Below, piece by piece: positions 52,243 to 60,805 of a DNA stretch of 60,805 nucleotides; position 1 is the stretch's first letter; each line of letters opens with the position of its first letter. Made by a program: the position numbers and the translations under genes. Location: contig DWVJ01000044.1 in the NCBI GenBank assembly GCA_019120315.1, forward strand, positions 1 to 60,805. The letters run 5' to 3'. The DNA is from Candidatus Ruminococcus avistercoris. Its GTDB lineage: Bacteria > Bacillota > Clostridia > Lachnospirales > Lachnospiraceae. The notes under the pieces were generated by a model. The model saw only the letters and a program-made list of their open reading frames with translations, ran no database searches and was not told the origin of the DNA.

Positions 52243-53004
52243 TCACACCTTTCTGCTCAGAGTCAGCAGCTCCGGCTCCCCGTCTGTGATCAGAACGGTA
52301 TTCTCATAATGTGCCGACAGACTTTCGTCCTCCGTCACCACAGTCCAGTCATCGTCCAGCCAGCAGACGTCCGCCCGTCCCATATTGATCATGGGCTCGA
52401 TGGCCAGCGTCATGCCTGGCTCCAGTCGGATGCCGCGGCGTTTCTGCGCGAAATTAGGGATCTGCGGATCCTCGTGCAGACTGGTGCCGATTCCATGACC
52501 CACCAGATCGCGGACAACGCCGTAACCGAAACTTTCCGCATAGGCTCCGATGGCCGCGGATATCTCGTGAAGATGATGGCCTGCCTTCGCGTATTTGATG
52601 CCTTCGAAAAAGCTCTGACGCGTCACATCGATCAGCTGCTGTGCCTCAGGGCTGATTTCCCCTACCGCATGGGTTCTGGCCGCATCAGAATGATATCCCT
52701 TGTAAATCAGGCCGGCGTCCAGACTGACGATATCGCCTTCCTGAATGATATGATCTTTGTGCGGTATTCCGTGTACCACTTCATCGTTCACGGAAACGCA
52801 GATCGATGCGGGATAGCCATTGTAATGAAGGAAATTGGGAACGCATCCGTAACTGCGGATCAGTTCCTCCCCCAGATGATCAATATCCCAGGTAGAAATG
52901 CCAGGCCGGATGGCTTTTGCCAGTTCATCGTGCACCAGCTCCAGCAGACGGCCGGCCTCTCTCATCAATTCGATTTCTCTTGCTGTCTTAATCGTTACCG
53001 ACAT
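52243..53004 (-). CDS. map: Type I methionine aminopeptidase
   Basis: 253 residues. Dimetal site: Asp residues in VSLDAGLIYKGYHSDAARTH, His in GHGIGTSLHEDP, Glu in TLAIEPMIN and near the C terminus. Removes the first Met of new proteins. I start at the ATG at 53004 (MSVTIKTAREI), almost touching the adk stop (one base), so coupled; the longer start at 53046 lies inside adk. Confidence 0.96.
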   Translation of the reverse strand: MSVTIKTAREIELMREAGRLLELVHDELAKAIRPGISTWDIDHLGEELIRSYGCVPNFLHYNGYPASICVSVNDEVVHGIPHKDHIIQEGDIVSLDAGLIYKGYHSDAARTHAVGEISPEAQQLIDVTRQSFFEGIKYAKAGHHLHEISAAIGAYAESFGYGVVRDLVGHGIGTSLHEDPQIPNFAQKRRGIRLEPGMTLAIEPMINMGRADVCWLDDDWTVVTEDESLSAHYENTVLITDGEPELLTLSRKV

Positions 53005-53005
53005 A

Positions 53006-53650
53006 TTATGCCCCCAACACTTTACAGATCGCGGCAAAAACATCATCCATAGCCATGGTTCCGTCCACTTCCACCAGAACGCCGGCTTTGGTATAGTAAT
53101 CGATCAGCGGCTGTGTCTGCTCATGATAGACATCCAGACGTTTCTTCACGGTTTCCGGTTTGTCATCGTCTCTTAACACCAGATTGGCGCCGCAGACGTC
53201 GCAGATTCCCTCTTTTTTAGGCGGAATATTTTCCACGTGATAAGTAGCGCCGCACGCCAGACAGGCTCTTCTGCCGCCCATACGATGGATGATATTCTCA
53301 TCGGGTACTTCCACGTTAACCGCATAGTCCACCGCCTGCCCCATTGCCTTTAAGGCTGCATCCAGACTTTCCGCCTGGGGGATGGTTCTGGGGAATCCGT
53401 CCAGCACGTATCCGTTTGCACAGTCATCCTGTTTCACCCGGTCTACCACCAGATCGCAGACCAGCTCGTCGGGAACCAGCAGTCCCTGTTCCATGTATGT
53501 CTTTGCCTTGTTGCCCAGTTCCGTTCCGTTTTTGATATTAGCCCGGAAAATATCGCCCGTTGAAATATGAGGAATATGATATTTTTCCGCTATTTTTTTT
53601 GCCTGTGTTCCTTTCCCTGCACCAGGGGCTCCTAACATGATAATTTTCAT
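53006..53650 (-). CDS. adk: Adenylate kinase
   Basis: 214 residues. P-loop [10 protein letters not shown], lid with four Cys ([10 protein letters not shown], then CDVCGANL), so a zinc lid is likely; [13 protein letters not shown]. Interconverts ATP + AMP and 2 ADP. Follows secY after 77 bases with a hairpin in the gap. Confidence 0.97.
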   Translation of the reverse strand: MKIIMLGAPGAGKGTQAKKIAEKYHIPHISTGDIFRANIKNGTELGNKAKTYMEQGLLVPDELVCDLVVDRVKQDDCANGYVLDGFPRTIPQAESLDAALKAMGQAVDYAVNVEVPDENIIHRMGGRRACLACGATYHVENIPPKKEGICDVCGANLVLRDDDKPETVKKRLDVYHEQTQPLIDYYTKAGVLVEVDGTMAMDDVFAAICKVLGA

Positions 53651-53694
53651 GAGTATCTCTCCTTATCTTATAAAATAGATGTGAATGCACATTA

Positions 53695-53721
53695 AGGTTG
53701 TGACGTCACACGCCACAACCT
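53695..53721. other. Hairpin between secY and adk
   Basis: AGGTTGTG (53695-53702) and CACAACCT (53714-53721), 8-bp stem, 11-base loop. Only TTAATG follows on the minus strand, so a partial terminator or processing site. Confidence 0.45.
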
Positions 53722-53727
53722 CTTTGA

Positions 53728-55053
53728 TTACTCATTTAAAAAGCCTTTGTAATTTCTCACCAGCATCATGGACTCGATCTGTTTCAAAGTCTCCAGAATA
53801 ACACTGACTACAATGATCAGCGATGTTCCGCCGAACGACACGTTTGCACCAAACACGCCGTTAAAGAAGAACGGAATCACAGCGACGATCGTAAGCCCTG
53901 CCGCACCGATAAAAATCACATAGCTCAGAATATTATTCAAGTAGTCAACTGTCGGTTTGCCTGGACGAATACCAGGTATAAATCCACCCTGCTTCTTAAT
54001 ATTGTCTGCCACTTCCAGCGGATTGAAGGTGATGGATGTATAGAAATAAGCAAAGAAGATAACCAGGACAATATACAGCACCAGACCCAGTGAGTATAAA
54101 GGCTGACTGGGGCTGAACCAGTTGCTGGAATTCAGTCCGGCCATAATCTGTGCTCCCCATCCCGTTCCGCCGGTCTTTCCGATGAAGGTTGCAATAATGC
54201 CAGGGAAAGACATGATGGAAGAAGCAAAGATAATCGGAATAACACCTGCCGTATTTACTTTCAGCGGAATATGGGAACTCTGTCCGCCCACCATCCTTCT
54301 GCCCACCATTTTCTTGGAATACTGGACCGGGATATTTCTCTGCGCTCCGTTCAGGATCAGTACCAGAACGATAACCGCGAGAATGATCGCCAGGATGATG
54401 ACTGCTGCCAGGCAGCTTTTGGCCAGACTTCCTGACACGCTGGGTTTCACAAAGGATTCGTAGAGATTCACCATATCGCTGGGAATCCTGGATACGATAT
54501 TGATCATCAGGACGATGGAAATACCGTTTCCAATGCCCTTTTCATTGATCCGTTCACCCACCCACATAAGGAATGCCGAACCGGCTGTCAGCGTAGCCAC
54601 AACGACCACGATCTTGCCGAAGTTAATGTCCGGGATCAGTCCTCTGTTTCCGAATCCGATTGCCATGGCTGCAGATTCAAACAATGCAAGCCCTACTGTC
54701 AGGTATCTTGTAATTGCAACAATTTTCTTTCTTCCCGTCTCGCCGTCCTTGTGCAGTTCTTCCAGCTTGGGGATGGCGATGGTCAGAAGCTGAACGATAA
54801 TGGAAGATGTAATGTAAGGAGTAATATTCAGCGCAAAGATGGAGAAGGAGGAGAAGGATCCTCCTGTGAAGGCATCCAGAAAATTGAACGCGTCTCCGGT
54901 CTGGCTGGCAAACCACTCCTTAAAATAATCTCCGTTTACCCCCGGTACTGGTATCTGTGTGCCAAGGCGCACAACTACCAGCATCAGGAATACATAAAAG
55001 ATTCTCCGTCTTACGTCTTTTATTTTAAAAGCATTCTGAAGAGTCTTGAACAT
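53728..55053 (-). CDS. secY: Preprotein translocase subunit SecY
   Basis: 441 residues, ten membrane segments. Family marks: LGTQIPVPGVN in the first loop, GTFSSFSIFALNITPYIT-type segment (here GGSFSSFSIFALNITPYI), GIGNGISIVLM, and QSSHIPLKVNTAGVIPIIFA. Core channel of the Sec pathway. Overlaps or abuts rplO by one base. Confidence 0.98.
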   Translation of the reverse strand: MFKTLQNAFKIKDVRRRIFYVFLMLVVVRLGTQIPVPGVNGDYFKEWFASQTGDAFNFLDAFTGGSFSSFSIFALNITPYITSSIIVQLLTIAIPKLEELHKDGETGRKKIVAITRYLTVGLALFESAAMAIGFGNRGLIPDINFGKIVVVVATLTAGSAFLMWVGERINEKGIGNGISIVLMINIVSRIPSDMVNLYESFVKPSVSGSLAKSCLAAVIILAIILAVIVLVLILNGAQRNIPVQYSKKMVGRRMVGGQSSHIPLKVNTAGVIPIIFASSIMSFPGIIATFIGKTGGTGWGAQIMAGLNSSNWFSPSQPLYSLGLVLYIVLVIFFAYFYTSITFNPLEVADNIKKQGGFIPGIRPGKPTVDYLNNILSYVIFIGAAGLTIVAVIPFFFNGVFGANVSFGGTSLIIVVSVILETLKQIESMMLVRNYKGFLNE

Positions 55054-55493
55054 TAGATCACCTCGACTGTTCCACCTGCAGCTTCAATCTTATTTTTTGC
55101 GCTTTCGCTGAACGCATTTACTTTTACATTGAGCTTCTTGGTCAATTCACCGTTGCCAAGGATCTTAACGCCGTCCCTTGCATGGGAGATTGCACCGGAA
55201 GCCAGCAGTGATTCTACTGTCACTTCAGAACCGTCTTCGAATCTCTCAAGAACGCTGACATTGATTGCCACGATATCTTTGGAGTTTCTGTTGGTAAATC
55301 CTCTCTTGGGAATACGTCTGTATAAAGGCATCTGACCGCCTTCAAATCCCGGTCTGGGAGCGCCGGAACGAGCTTTCTGACCTTTATGGCCTTTTCCGGC
55401 AGTTTTGCCGTTTCCTGAACCGTGACCACGGCCTCTGCGGAAATTATCACTCTGTCTGGAACCGTCAGCCGGTCTTAAGTTTGATAAATCCAT
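55053..55493 (-). CDS. rplO: 50S ribosomal protein L15
   Basis: 146 residues. [14 protein letters not shown] start, [47 protein letters not shown] seven bases before the ATG at 55493. Large-subunit assembly protein; last ribosomal gene before secY. Confidence 0.97.
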   Translation of the reverse strand: MDLSNLRPADGSRQSDNFRRGRGHGSGNGKTAGKGHKGQKARSGAPRPGFEGGQMPLYRRIPKRGFTNRNSKDIVAINVSVLERFEDGSEVTVESLLASGAISHARDGVKILGNGELTKKLNVKVNAFSESAKNKIEAAGGTVEVI

Positions 55494-55513
55494 CATGGTA
55501 CCTCCTTACTTTT

Positions 55514-55696
55514 TTATGCTTCTTCTACTTTTACCAGGTGGCAAACCTGTTTTACCATTCCGCGGACAGCGGGATTGTCCGGCAGTTCCACCGTTTTATG
55601 CATCTTGGTAAGACCCAGAGCCGCCACTGTTTTTCTGTGTTTTGGAATCGCACCAATCGTAGATTTTACTAATGTAACTTTTAATTTATCTGCCAT
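55514..55696 (-). CDS. rpmD: 50S ribosomal protein L30
   Basis: 60 residues. MADKLKVTLVKSTIGAIPKH, TVAALGLTKMHKTVELPDNP. The ATG at 55696 is nine bases after AGGAGG; the ATG at 55702 is too close. Confidence 0.97.
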   Translation of the reverse strand: MADKLKVTLVKSTIGAIPKHRKTVAALGLTKMHKTVELPDNPAVRGMVKQVCHLVKVEEA

Positions 55697-55710
55697 CTTC
55701 ATGATCCTCC

Positions 55711-56220
55711 TTAAGCAAAGATCTCTTCTACGGATTTACCGCGAAGTTTTGCTACTTCTTCCGGAGTCTTTAACTGACGTAAACCTTCGATTGTAGCAAG
55801 CACAACGTTCTGCTTATTGTTGGAGCCAAGAGATTTGGTACGGATATTTTTGATTCCCGCAAGCTCAATCACAGCACGGGCCGGACCGCCTGCGATAACG
55901 CCGGTACCTTCGGGAGCTCTCTTTAATAATACCTCTGCGCTTCCGAATTTGCCGATGAAATCATGGGTGATACTTCCGTTATCATCTCTGGCAACCGTTA
56001 CCAGTTTCTTCATAGCATCTTCTTTGCCTTTGCGGATTGCCTCAGGAATTTCTGCTGCTTTTCCCAATCCGGCGCCAACATGTCCGTTGCCGTCACCGAC
56101 AACTACTAAAGCAGTGAAACGGAAGTTACGACCACCTTTAACAACCTTAGTTACACGTTTGATTGACACTACTTTTTCTTCTAATTCAAGCTGACTAGCA
56201 TCAATGATACTGCGTTTCAT
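55711..56220 (-). CDS. rpsE: 30S ribosomal protein S5
   Basis: 169 residues. [55 protein letters not shown] and [19 protein letters not shown] precedes the ATG at 56220; the frame further upstream belongs to the rplR end. Decoding-centre protein. Confidence 0.97.
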   Translation of the reverse strand: MKRSIIDASQLELEEKVVSIKRVTKVVKGGRNFRFTALVVVGDGNGHVGAGLGKAAEIPEAIRKGKEDAMKKLVTVARDDNGSITHDFIGKFGSAEVLLKRAPEGTGVIAGGPARAVIELAGIKNIRTKSLGSNNKQNVVLATIEGLRQLKTPEEVAKLRGKSVEEIFA

Positions 56221-56239
56221 GTGTTCTTCTCCTCCCTTA

Positions 56240-56608
56240 CTAGAATTCCAGACCTGCTTCTCTCGCTGCATCGGCCAGAGCTTTGATCTTACCCTGATAA
56301 ATGAAGCCTCCACGGTCAAAGACAACAGTTGTGATACCTTTTTCCACTGCTCTTTTTCCGATTACGGTTCCCAGATATGCAGCTGCGGCAACATCGTTGG
56401 TTTTTTCCAGCTCAGCCTTGACTTCTTTCTGAAGAGTAGAAGCGGAAACCAGCGTATTTCCCACAGTATCATCGATAATCTGCGCATACATATGGTTATT
56501 GCTTCTGAATACAGCCAGACGCGGTTTCTGTGCTGTGCCAACGATATGATTACGTAATCTTCTATGTTTTTTCTGACGAACCTTCGTCCTGGATACTTTA
56601 CTAATCAT
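56240..56608 (-). CDS. rplR: 50S ribosomal protein L18
   Basis: 122 residues. [56 protein letters not shown]. Binds 5S rRNA. Confidence 0.97.
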   Translation of the reverse strand: MISKVSRTKVRQKKHRRLRNHIVGTAQKPRLAVFRSNNHMYAQIIDDTVGNTLVSASTLQKEVKAELEKTNDVAAAAYLGTVIGKRAVEKGITTVVFDRGGFIYQGKIKALADAAREAGLEF

Positions 56609-56625
56609 GTTTTCACTCTCCTTAA

Positions 56626-57165
56626 TTATTTCTTACCGGTCTTACCAACTTTGCGTCTGATCACTTCATCAGCATACTTGATACCTTTGCCCTTGTAGGG
56701 TTCCGGTCTTCTCTTGTCTCTGATTTCAGCAGCGTACTGACCCACTCTTTCCTTGTCAATACCCTTTACAATGATCTTGTTTCCATCAACGGCAGATTCC
56801 AGACCTTCCGGATCTTCCATCTCAACCGGATGAGAATAACCGAGTGATAATACTAACTTTTTGCCCTGCTTTGCAGCTCTGTAACCCACACCGTTTACTT
56901 CAAGAACTTTTTCATAACCTTCGCTTACGCCGGTCACCATGTTCTGGATCAGAGTTCTTGTCAGTCCGTGCAGGGATTTCATTTTCTTCAGATCGCTGGG
57001 TCTTGTAACGACTACATGGCCGTCTTCCAGCTTGATATCCATTTCCCTGGGAAGCGCTTTTTCCAGTGTTCCCTTCGGTCCTTTTACAGTTACTTCGTTG
57101 TTCTCCGCGATGGTTACTTCCACACCGGCCGGAACAACAACAGGCAGTCTTCCGATACGTGACAT
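56626..57165 (-). CDS. rplF: 50S ribosomal protein L6
   Basis: 179 residues. [76 protein letters not shown]. Confidence 0.97.
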   Translation of the reverse strand: MSRIGRLPVVVPAGVEVTIAENNEVTVKGPKGTLEKALPREMDIKLEDGHVVVTRPSDLKKMKSLHGLTRTLIQNMVTGVSEGYEKVLEVNGVGYRAAKQGKKLVLSLGYSHPVEMEDPEGLESAVDGNKIIVKGIDKERVGQYAAEIRDKRRPEPYKGKGIKYADEVIRRKVGKTGKK

Positions 57166-57240
57166 ACCATTTTCCTCCTATAACTTAAATTTTCGGAAGG
57201 GACGATGATATTCCCTTCTGTTTTCAGTTGCTGTGACGGA

Positions 57241-57642
57241 TTACCATACGAATGCCAGTACTTCTCCGCCTACCTGAAGCTTTCTTGCTTCCTTGTCTGT
57301 GATCACACCCTGGTTTGTGGACAGGATGGCAATGCCTAATCCGCCGAGAACTTTCGGGAGTTCTTCTTTATTCGCATAAATACGCAGACCGGGTTTGGAA
57401 ATTCTTTTCAGTCCGGTAATAATTTTCTCATTCTTATCGGCTCCGTATTTTAAGGTGATACGGATAGTTTTGAATTTCCCATCTTCGATCAGGTCATATT
57501 TTGCAATATAACCTTCTTTTAACAGAATATCTGCAATGGAAATTTTCATTTTGGATGCCGGAATATCTACGGTATCATGTTTTGCAGTGTTTGCGTTACG
57601 GATTCTTGTAAGCATATCTGCAATCGGATCGCTCATTGTCAT
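57241..57642 (-). CDS. rpsH: 30S ribosomal protein S8
   Basis: 133 residues. [56 protein letters not shown]. Central-domain 16S binding protein and, in E. coli, the spc operon repressor. A strong hairpin lies in the 99-base gap before it. Confidence 0.97.
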   Translation of the reverse strand: MTMSDPIADMLTRIRNANTAKHDTVDIPASKMKISIADILLKEGYIAKYDLIEDGKFKTIRITLKYGADKNEKIITGLKRISKPGLRIYANKEELPKVLGGLGIAILSTNQGVITDKEARKLQVGGEVLAFVW

Positions 57643-57683
57643 GTAAGTTTCCTCCTTATTTGTTAGACTTTACATGTTACTGT

Positions 57684-57708
57684 AGTACCTGGCCCGCGGC
57701 CTGGTACT
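57684..57708. promoter_or_regulatory. Strong hairpin between rpsN and rpsH
   Basis: AGTACC-T-GGCC (57684-57694) pairs with GGCC-T-GGTACT (57698-57708), loop CGC, one internal T-T mismatch. No T tract. A candidate site for a ribosomal protein or for mRNA processing. Confidence 0.5.
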
Positions 57709-57741
57709 GTGGGTTAATCATAAACTTTTCATAAGCCGGGA

Positions 57742-57927
57742 TTACCAGCTTGCTTTTTTCACTCCCGGGATCTGTCCTTTGTATGCCAGTTCACGGAAAC
57801 AAATACGGCAGATTCCATATTTTCTCAGATATGCATGCGGACGTCCGCAGATTCTGCAGCGATTGTATTCTCTGGTGGAGAATTTCTGTTTGCGCTGCTG
57901 TTTTAATTTCATTGCTGTTTTAGCCAT
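57742..57927 (-). CDS. rpsN: 30S ribosomal protein S14 type Z (zinc)
   Basis: 61 residues. Zinc ligands C24, C27, C40 and C43 ([10 protein letters not shown] and [10 protein letters not shown]). The short zinc form of S14, typical for Firmicutes. Confidence 0.98.
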   Translation of the reverse strand: MAKTAMKLKQQRKQKFSTREYNRCRICGRPHAYLRKYGICRICFRELAYKGQIPGVKKASW

Positions 57928-57942
57928 GAAAGTTCCCTCCTA

Positions 57943-58482
57943 TTATTTTGAAAACGGCATATTAAATAATGTCAGTAATTCACGGGCTTCTTCATCGGTC
58001 TTGGCCGTAGTAACGAAGATTACGTCCATACCTCTTACTTTGTCTACTTTATCGTACTCGATTTCCGGGAAAATCAGCTGCTCTTTAATACCCAGAGCAT
58101 AGTTTCCTCTTCCGTCAAATGCGTTGGGATTTACGCCGCGGAAGTCACGCACACGGGGAAGAGCCAGGTTGATCAGACGATCGGCAAACTCATACATTTT
58201 CTCGCCGCGCAGGGTAACTTTACAGCCGATGGCCATGCCCTCTCTGATCTTGAAGTTAGCCACAGAGTTTTTCGCTCTTGTCAGAACCGCCTTCTGGCCT
58301 GTAATGGTTTCCATATCGCTTACCGCTGCATCCAGAAGTTTTGCGTTGTCTTTGGCCTCACCAACACCCATGTTAACGACGATTTTTTCGAGTTTTGGCA
58401 CTTCCATAATGTTTTTATATCCAAACTTTTTGATCATAGCGTCTACGATCTCGTTTTTGTAAATTTCTCTCAATCTACTCAT
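57943..58482 (-). CDS. rplE: 50S ribosomal protein L5
   Basis: 179 residues. [59 protein letters not shown]. Binds 5S rRNA. Confidence 0.97.
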   Translation of the reverse strand: MSRLREIYKNEIVDAMIKKFGYKNIMEVPKLEKIVVNMGVGEAKDNAKLLDAAVSDMETITGQKAVLTRAKNSVANFKIREGMAIGCKVTLRGEKMYEFADRLINLALPRVRDFRGVNPNAFDGRGNYALGIKEQLIFPEIEYDKVDKVRGMDVIFVTTAKTDEEARELLTLFNMPFSK

Positions 58483-58505
58483 CTTAAAACAGCCTCCTCT
58501 CTTTA

Positions 58506-58814
58506 TTAATCGTTGATAACCTCACCGGTTGATTTTGCAACACGGACTTTCTTGCCGTCTTCCACTTTAAAGCCGATTCTTGTGGCTTTGCCGTTGTGAA
58601 CATACATTACATTGGATGCATCAATGGGAGCTTCCTTGTTCACGATGCCGCCCTGCTGATTTCTCATGGAGGGTTTCTCATGCTTTGTGATCATGTTTAC
58701 GCCTTCCACGATGACTTTTCCGTCTTTCACAGAGAGCACTTTGCCTTCTTTATCTTTATCTTTTCCGGCGATTACCTTTACGGTATCACCTTTTTTAATC
58801 TTTAACGATGACAT
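58506..58814 (-). CDS. rplX: 50S ribosomal protein L24
   Basis: 102 residues. [20 protein letters not shown] (KOW motif), [27 protein letters not shown] precedes the ATG at 58814; the longer frame upstream is non-coding. Confidence 0.97.
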   Translation of the reverse strand: MSSLKIKKGDTVKVIAGKDKDKEGKVLSVKDGKVIVEGVNMITKHEKPSMRNQQGGIVNKEAPIDASNVMYVHNGKATRIGFKVEDGKKVRVAKSTGEVIND

Positions 58815-58824
58815 AGGTACCTCC

Positions 58825-59193
58825 TTATAATACTTCCGGAGCCAGAGATACAATTCTCATGAACTGTTTCTCACGCAGCTCTCTCGCTACTGGTCCAAAG
58901 ATACGTGTTCCTCTCGGTGTCTTATCATCTTTGATAATGACAGCCGCGTTCTCATCGAATTTAATATAAGAACCGTCTTTACGACGAGCGCCTTTTACAG
59001 TACGAACAACGACAGCTTTTACAACATCACCTTTTTTTACAACTCCGCCTGGTGTTGCATCTTTAACAGTGGCAACGATCACATCGCCGATATTCGCATA
59101 TCTTCTGGTGGAACCGCCCAGAACACGGATACACAGAATTTCTTTTGCACCAGTGTTGTCAGCGACTCTGAGTCTACTTTCCTGTTGAATCAT
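58825..59193 (-). CDS. rplN: 50S ribosomal protein L14
   Basis: 122 residues. [66 protein letters not shown]. Confidence 0.98.
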   Translation of the reverse strand: MIQQESRLRVADNTGAKEILCIRVLGGSTRRYANIGDVIVATVKDATPGGVVKKGDVVKAVVVRTVKGARRKDGSYIKFDENAAVIIKDDKTPRGTRIFGPVARELREKQFMRIVSLAPEVL

Positions 59194-59208
59194 GCTGGTA
59201 TCCTCCTA

Positions 59209-59463
59209 TTATTTCACTTTCTCAACGACTTCAACCAGTCTCCATCTTTTGTCCTTGGACAACGGTCTTGTCTCCATTACTTTCACTGTATCGCCGATAT
59301 TGCACTCATTGTTTTCATCATGAGCTTTCAGTTTGTATGTTCTCTTCACAATCTTTTTGTAAAGCGGATGTTTCACATGGTCTTCGATAGCAACTACAAC
59401 GGTCTTATCCATCTTATTGCTGACTACTTTACCAACACGTGTTTTTCTAAGATTTCTTTCCAC
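59209..59463 (-). CDS. rpsQ: 30S ribosomal protein S17
   Basis: 84 residues from a GTG start at 59463 ([20 protein letters not shown]), nine bases after AAGGAG. A TTG two codons upstream (59469) is only three bases from that site. [20 protein letters not shown] is the conserved C-terminal strand. Confidence 0.95.
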   Translation of the reverse strand: MERNLRKTRVGKVVSNKMDKTVVVAIEDHVKHPLYKKIVKRTYKLKAHDENNECNIGDTVKVMETRPLSKDKRWRLVEVVEKVK

Positions 59464-59485
59464 GATCAATTGCTCCTTTCACTGA

Positions 59486-59695
59486 CTACTGTGCCGCATT
59501 CGCCTTCTGGGCAATTACAGTCTGAATTCTGGCAATATTTTTGCGAACCTCTTTGATTCTGCTCGTATTGTCCAGCTGGTTGGTTGCATTCTGAAATCTC
59601 AAGTTAAAGAGTTCCTTTTTAGCAGCTACTAATTCTTCTTGTAATTCTGCAGCTGATTTTGTTCTTAAATCTTCTACATAATTTTTAATTTTCAC
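59486..59695 (-). CDS. rpmC: 50S ribosomal protein L29
   Basis: 69 residues from the GTG at 59695 ([19 protein letters not shown]). GGCGGTGAT, a near match to the full anti-SD pairing, lies eight bases upstream. The start overlaps the L16 stop by 11 bases, so translation is coupled. [20 protein letters not shown] is the L29 core. Confidence 0.95.
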   Translation of the reverse strand: MKIKNYVEDLRTKSAAELQEELVAAKKELFNLRFQNATNQLDNTSRIKEVRKNIARIQTVIAQKANAAQ

Positions 59696-60122
59696 TGTTA
59701 TCACCGCCTTCTAAGTCTGCACGAGAAACGATTTTACATTTGACTGGCAACTTATGCATTGCAAGACGTAATGCCTCGCGGGCTGTTTCTTCAGGAACGC
59801 CTGCAATCTCAAACATTACTCTGCCTGGCTTTACAACTGCTACCCAGTATTCTAAGGCACCTTTACCGGAACCCATACGTGTTTCTGCTGGTTTTGCTGT
59901 TACTGGTTTATCTGGGAAAATCTTGATCCATACTTTACCACCACGTTTGATGTAACGAGTCATGGCAACACGGGCAGCCTCGATCTGGTTGGATTTAATC
60001 CAGCAAGGCTCTGTTGCAACCAGACCGAACTCACCGTAATTGATTTTATTTCCTCTTAACGCTTTTCCTCTCATGGAGCCACGGAATTGTTTACGACGTT
60101 TTACTCTTTTTGGCATTAACAT
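59685..60122 (-). CDS. rplP: 50S ribosomal protein L16
   Basis: 145 residues. [60 protein letters not shown]. Overlaps rpmC; two bases after rpsC. Confidence 0.98.
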   Translation of the reverse strand: MLMPKRVKRRKQFRGSMRGKALRGNKINYGEFGLVATEPCWIKSNQIEAARVAMTRYIKRGGKVWIKIFPDKPVTAKPAETRMGSGKGALEYWVAVVKPGRVMFEIAGVPEETAREALRLAMHKLPVKCKIVSRADLEGGDNSEN

Positions 60123-60124
60123 AA

Positions 60125-60781
60125 TTATTTATCGCTCCCTTCCTTAGTTCCTTTTGTTGGAAGTACTTCGCCATTGTAGACCCATGTCTTAACGCCAACT
60201 TTGCCGTAAGTGGTATCTGCTTCAGCGAAACCATAGTCGATATCTGCTCTTAAAGTCTGAAGGGGAATGGTTCCCTCGCTGTAAAATTCTGTACGGGCCA
60301 TATCCGCTCCGCCCAGACGTCCGGATACGGAAGTTTTGATTCCCTTTGCGCCGGCTTTCATTGTTCTGGACATTGCAGACTTCATAGCACGACGGAAGGA
60401 AATACGGTTCTCAAGCTGAAGAGCAATGTTCTCTGCTACCAGCTGAGCGTCTTTATCCGGTCTCTTTACTTCTTTGATGTCAACAACTAATTTCTTATCT
60501 GTATATTTCTGTAATTCAGCTTTCACTTTCTCGATTTCAGAACCGCCTTTACCGATTACTACTCCCGGTTTTGCAGTGTAAACAATCACTTTTACTCTGT
60601 CAGAAGCTCTCTCGATTTCGATTCTGGAGATGCCTGCACTGTATAATTTCTTTTTCAGAAATGTTCTGATATTATAATCTTCCACTAAGTTGTCAGCGAA
60701 ATCGCCTTCAGCATACCATTTGGAATCCCAGTCTTTGATAACGCCGACTCTGAGTCCGTGTGGGTTAACCTTCTGTCCCAT
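60125..60781 (-). CDS. rpsC: 30S ribosomal protein S3
   Basis: 218 residues. [22 protein letters not shown] domain with [47 protein letters not shown] lies in the last bases of the window before the ATG, so the gene is complete and the preceding rplV must lie just outside. Confidence 0.98.
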   Translation of the reverse strand: MGQKVNPHGLRVGVIKDWDSKWYAEGDFADNLVEDYNIRTFLKKKLYSAGISRIEIERASDRVKVIVYTAKPGVVIGKGGSEIEKVKAELQKYTDKKLVVDIKEVKRPDKDAQLVAENIALQLENRISFRRAMKSAMSRTMKAGAKGIKTSVSGRLGGADMARTEFYSEGTIPLQTLRADIDYGFAEADTTYGKVGVKTWVYNGEVLPTKGTKEGSDK

Positions 60782-60805
60782 GATATTCCTCCTTATCTTT
60801 CATCC

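Overview
The window reads as chromosome of a Gram-positive, anaerobic gut-type clostridium, most likely a member of the Lachnospiraceae. The basis is the rps/rpl-secY-adk-map-KOW-infA order, an enlarged ribosomal protein L17, DUF1836 and DUF4364 proteins, a type III glutamine synthetase, ftsEX followed by an S41 protease, strong AGGAGG ribosome-binding sites, and many best hits by recognition to that family. The assignment is by recognition only; no search was run. I saw no rRNA, tRNA, CRISPR array or intact insertion sequence.

Layout. 1-0.8 kb: the tail of a Fic protein, a bidirectional terminator and a small tandem repeat beside the 3' end of rlmD, a possible right edge of an integrated element. 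0.8-7.9 kb: housekeeping genes (rlmD, a ProXp-type deacylase, pcrA, DUF1836, yerC-like, a TIGR01212 radical SAM enzyme, DUF4364). 7.9-11.8 kb: a capA / amidohydrolase / MATE operon. 12-19 kb: cell-envelope genes (M18 aminopeptidase, PdaA-like deacetylase, DegV, S41 protease, FtsX, FtsE, a CdaR-like regulator). 19.3-25.1 kb: a tight four-gene operon, lipid kinase - glutamine synthetase III - MoxR ATPase - VWA protein. 25.2-26.9 kb: an EamA transporter and an SDR reductase.

27-39.6 kb: a sugar or cyclitol locus. Divergent from a GntR/LacI-type regulator and an AraC regulator runs a nine-gene operon: lipoprotein binding protein, two permeases, an RbsA-type ATPase, an IolG-like dehydrogenase, and two zinc dehydrogenases plus two further Gfo/Idh/MocA oxidoreductases that look like duplicates. 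There is no kinase, aldolase, isomerase or glycosidase, so the operon seems built for uptake followed by oxidation, epimerisation or both of an unphosphorylated substrate. A promoter with an overlapping AraR-like operator is readable in the divergent intergenic region.

39.6-43.8 kb: a small accessory island with an intact and a decayed copy of an Rpn/PD-(D/E)XK nuclease-family gene, an AAA-ATPase/nuclease gene and a small unknown gene. Both Rpn copies carry the same conserved, foldable leader. 44-46.8 kb: a YkgJ-type cysteine-cluster protein and a repeat-rich L,D-transpeptidase.

46.9-60.8 kb: the ribosomal spc and alpha operons, all on the minus strand, from rpsC to rplQ. They are split by an inserted cation efflux gene between infA and rpmJ, with a terminator after infA and a new promoter before rpmJ, so the alpha operon (rpmJ, rpsM, rpsK, rpsD, rpoA, rplQ) can be transcribed on its own.
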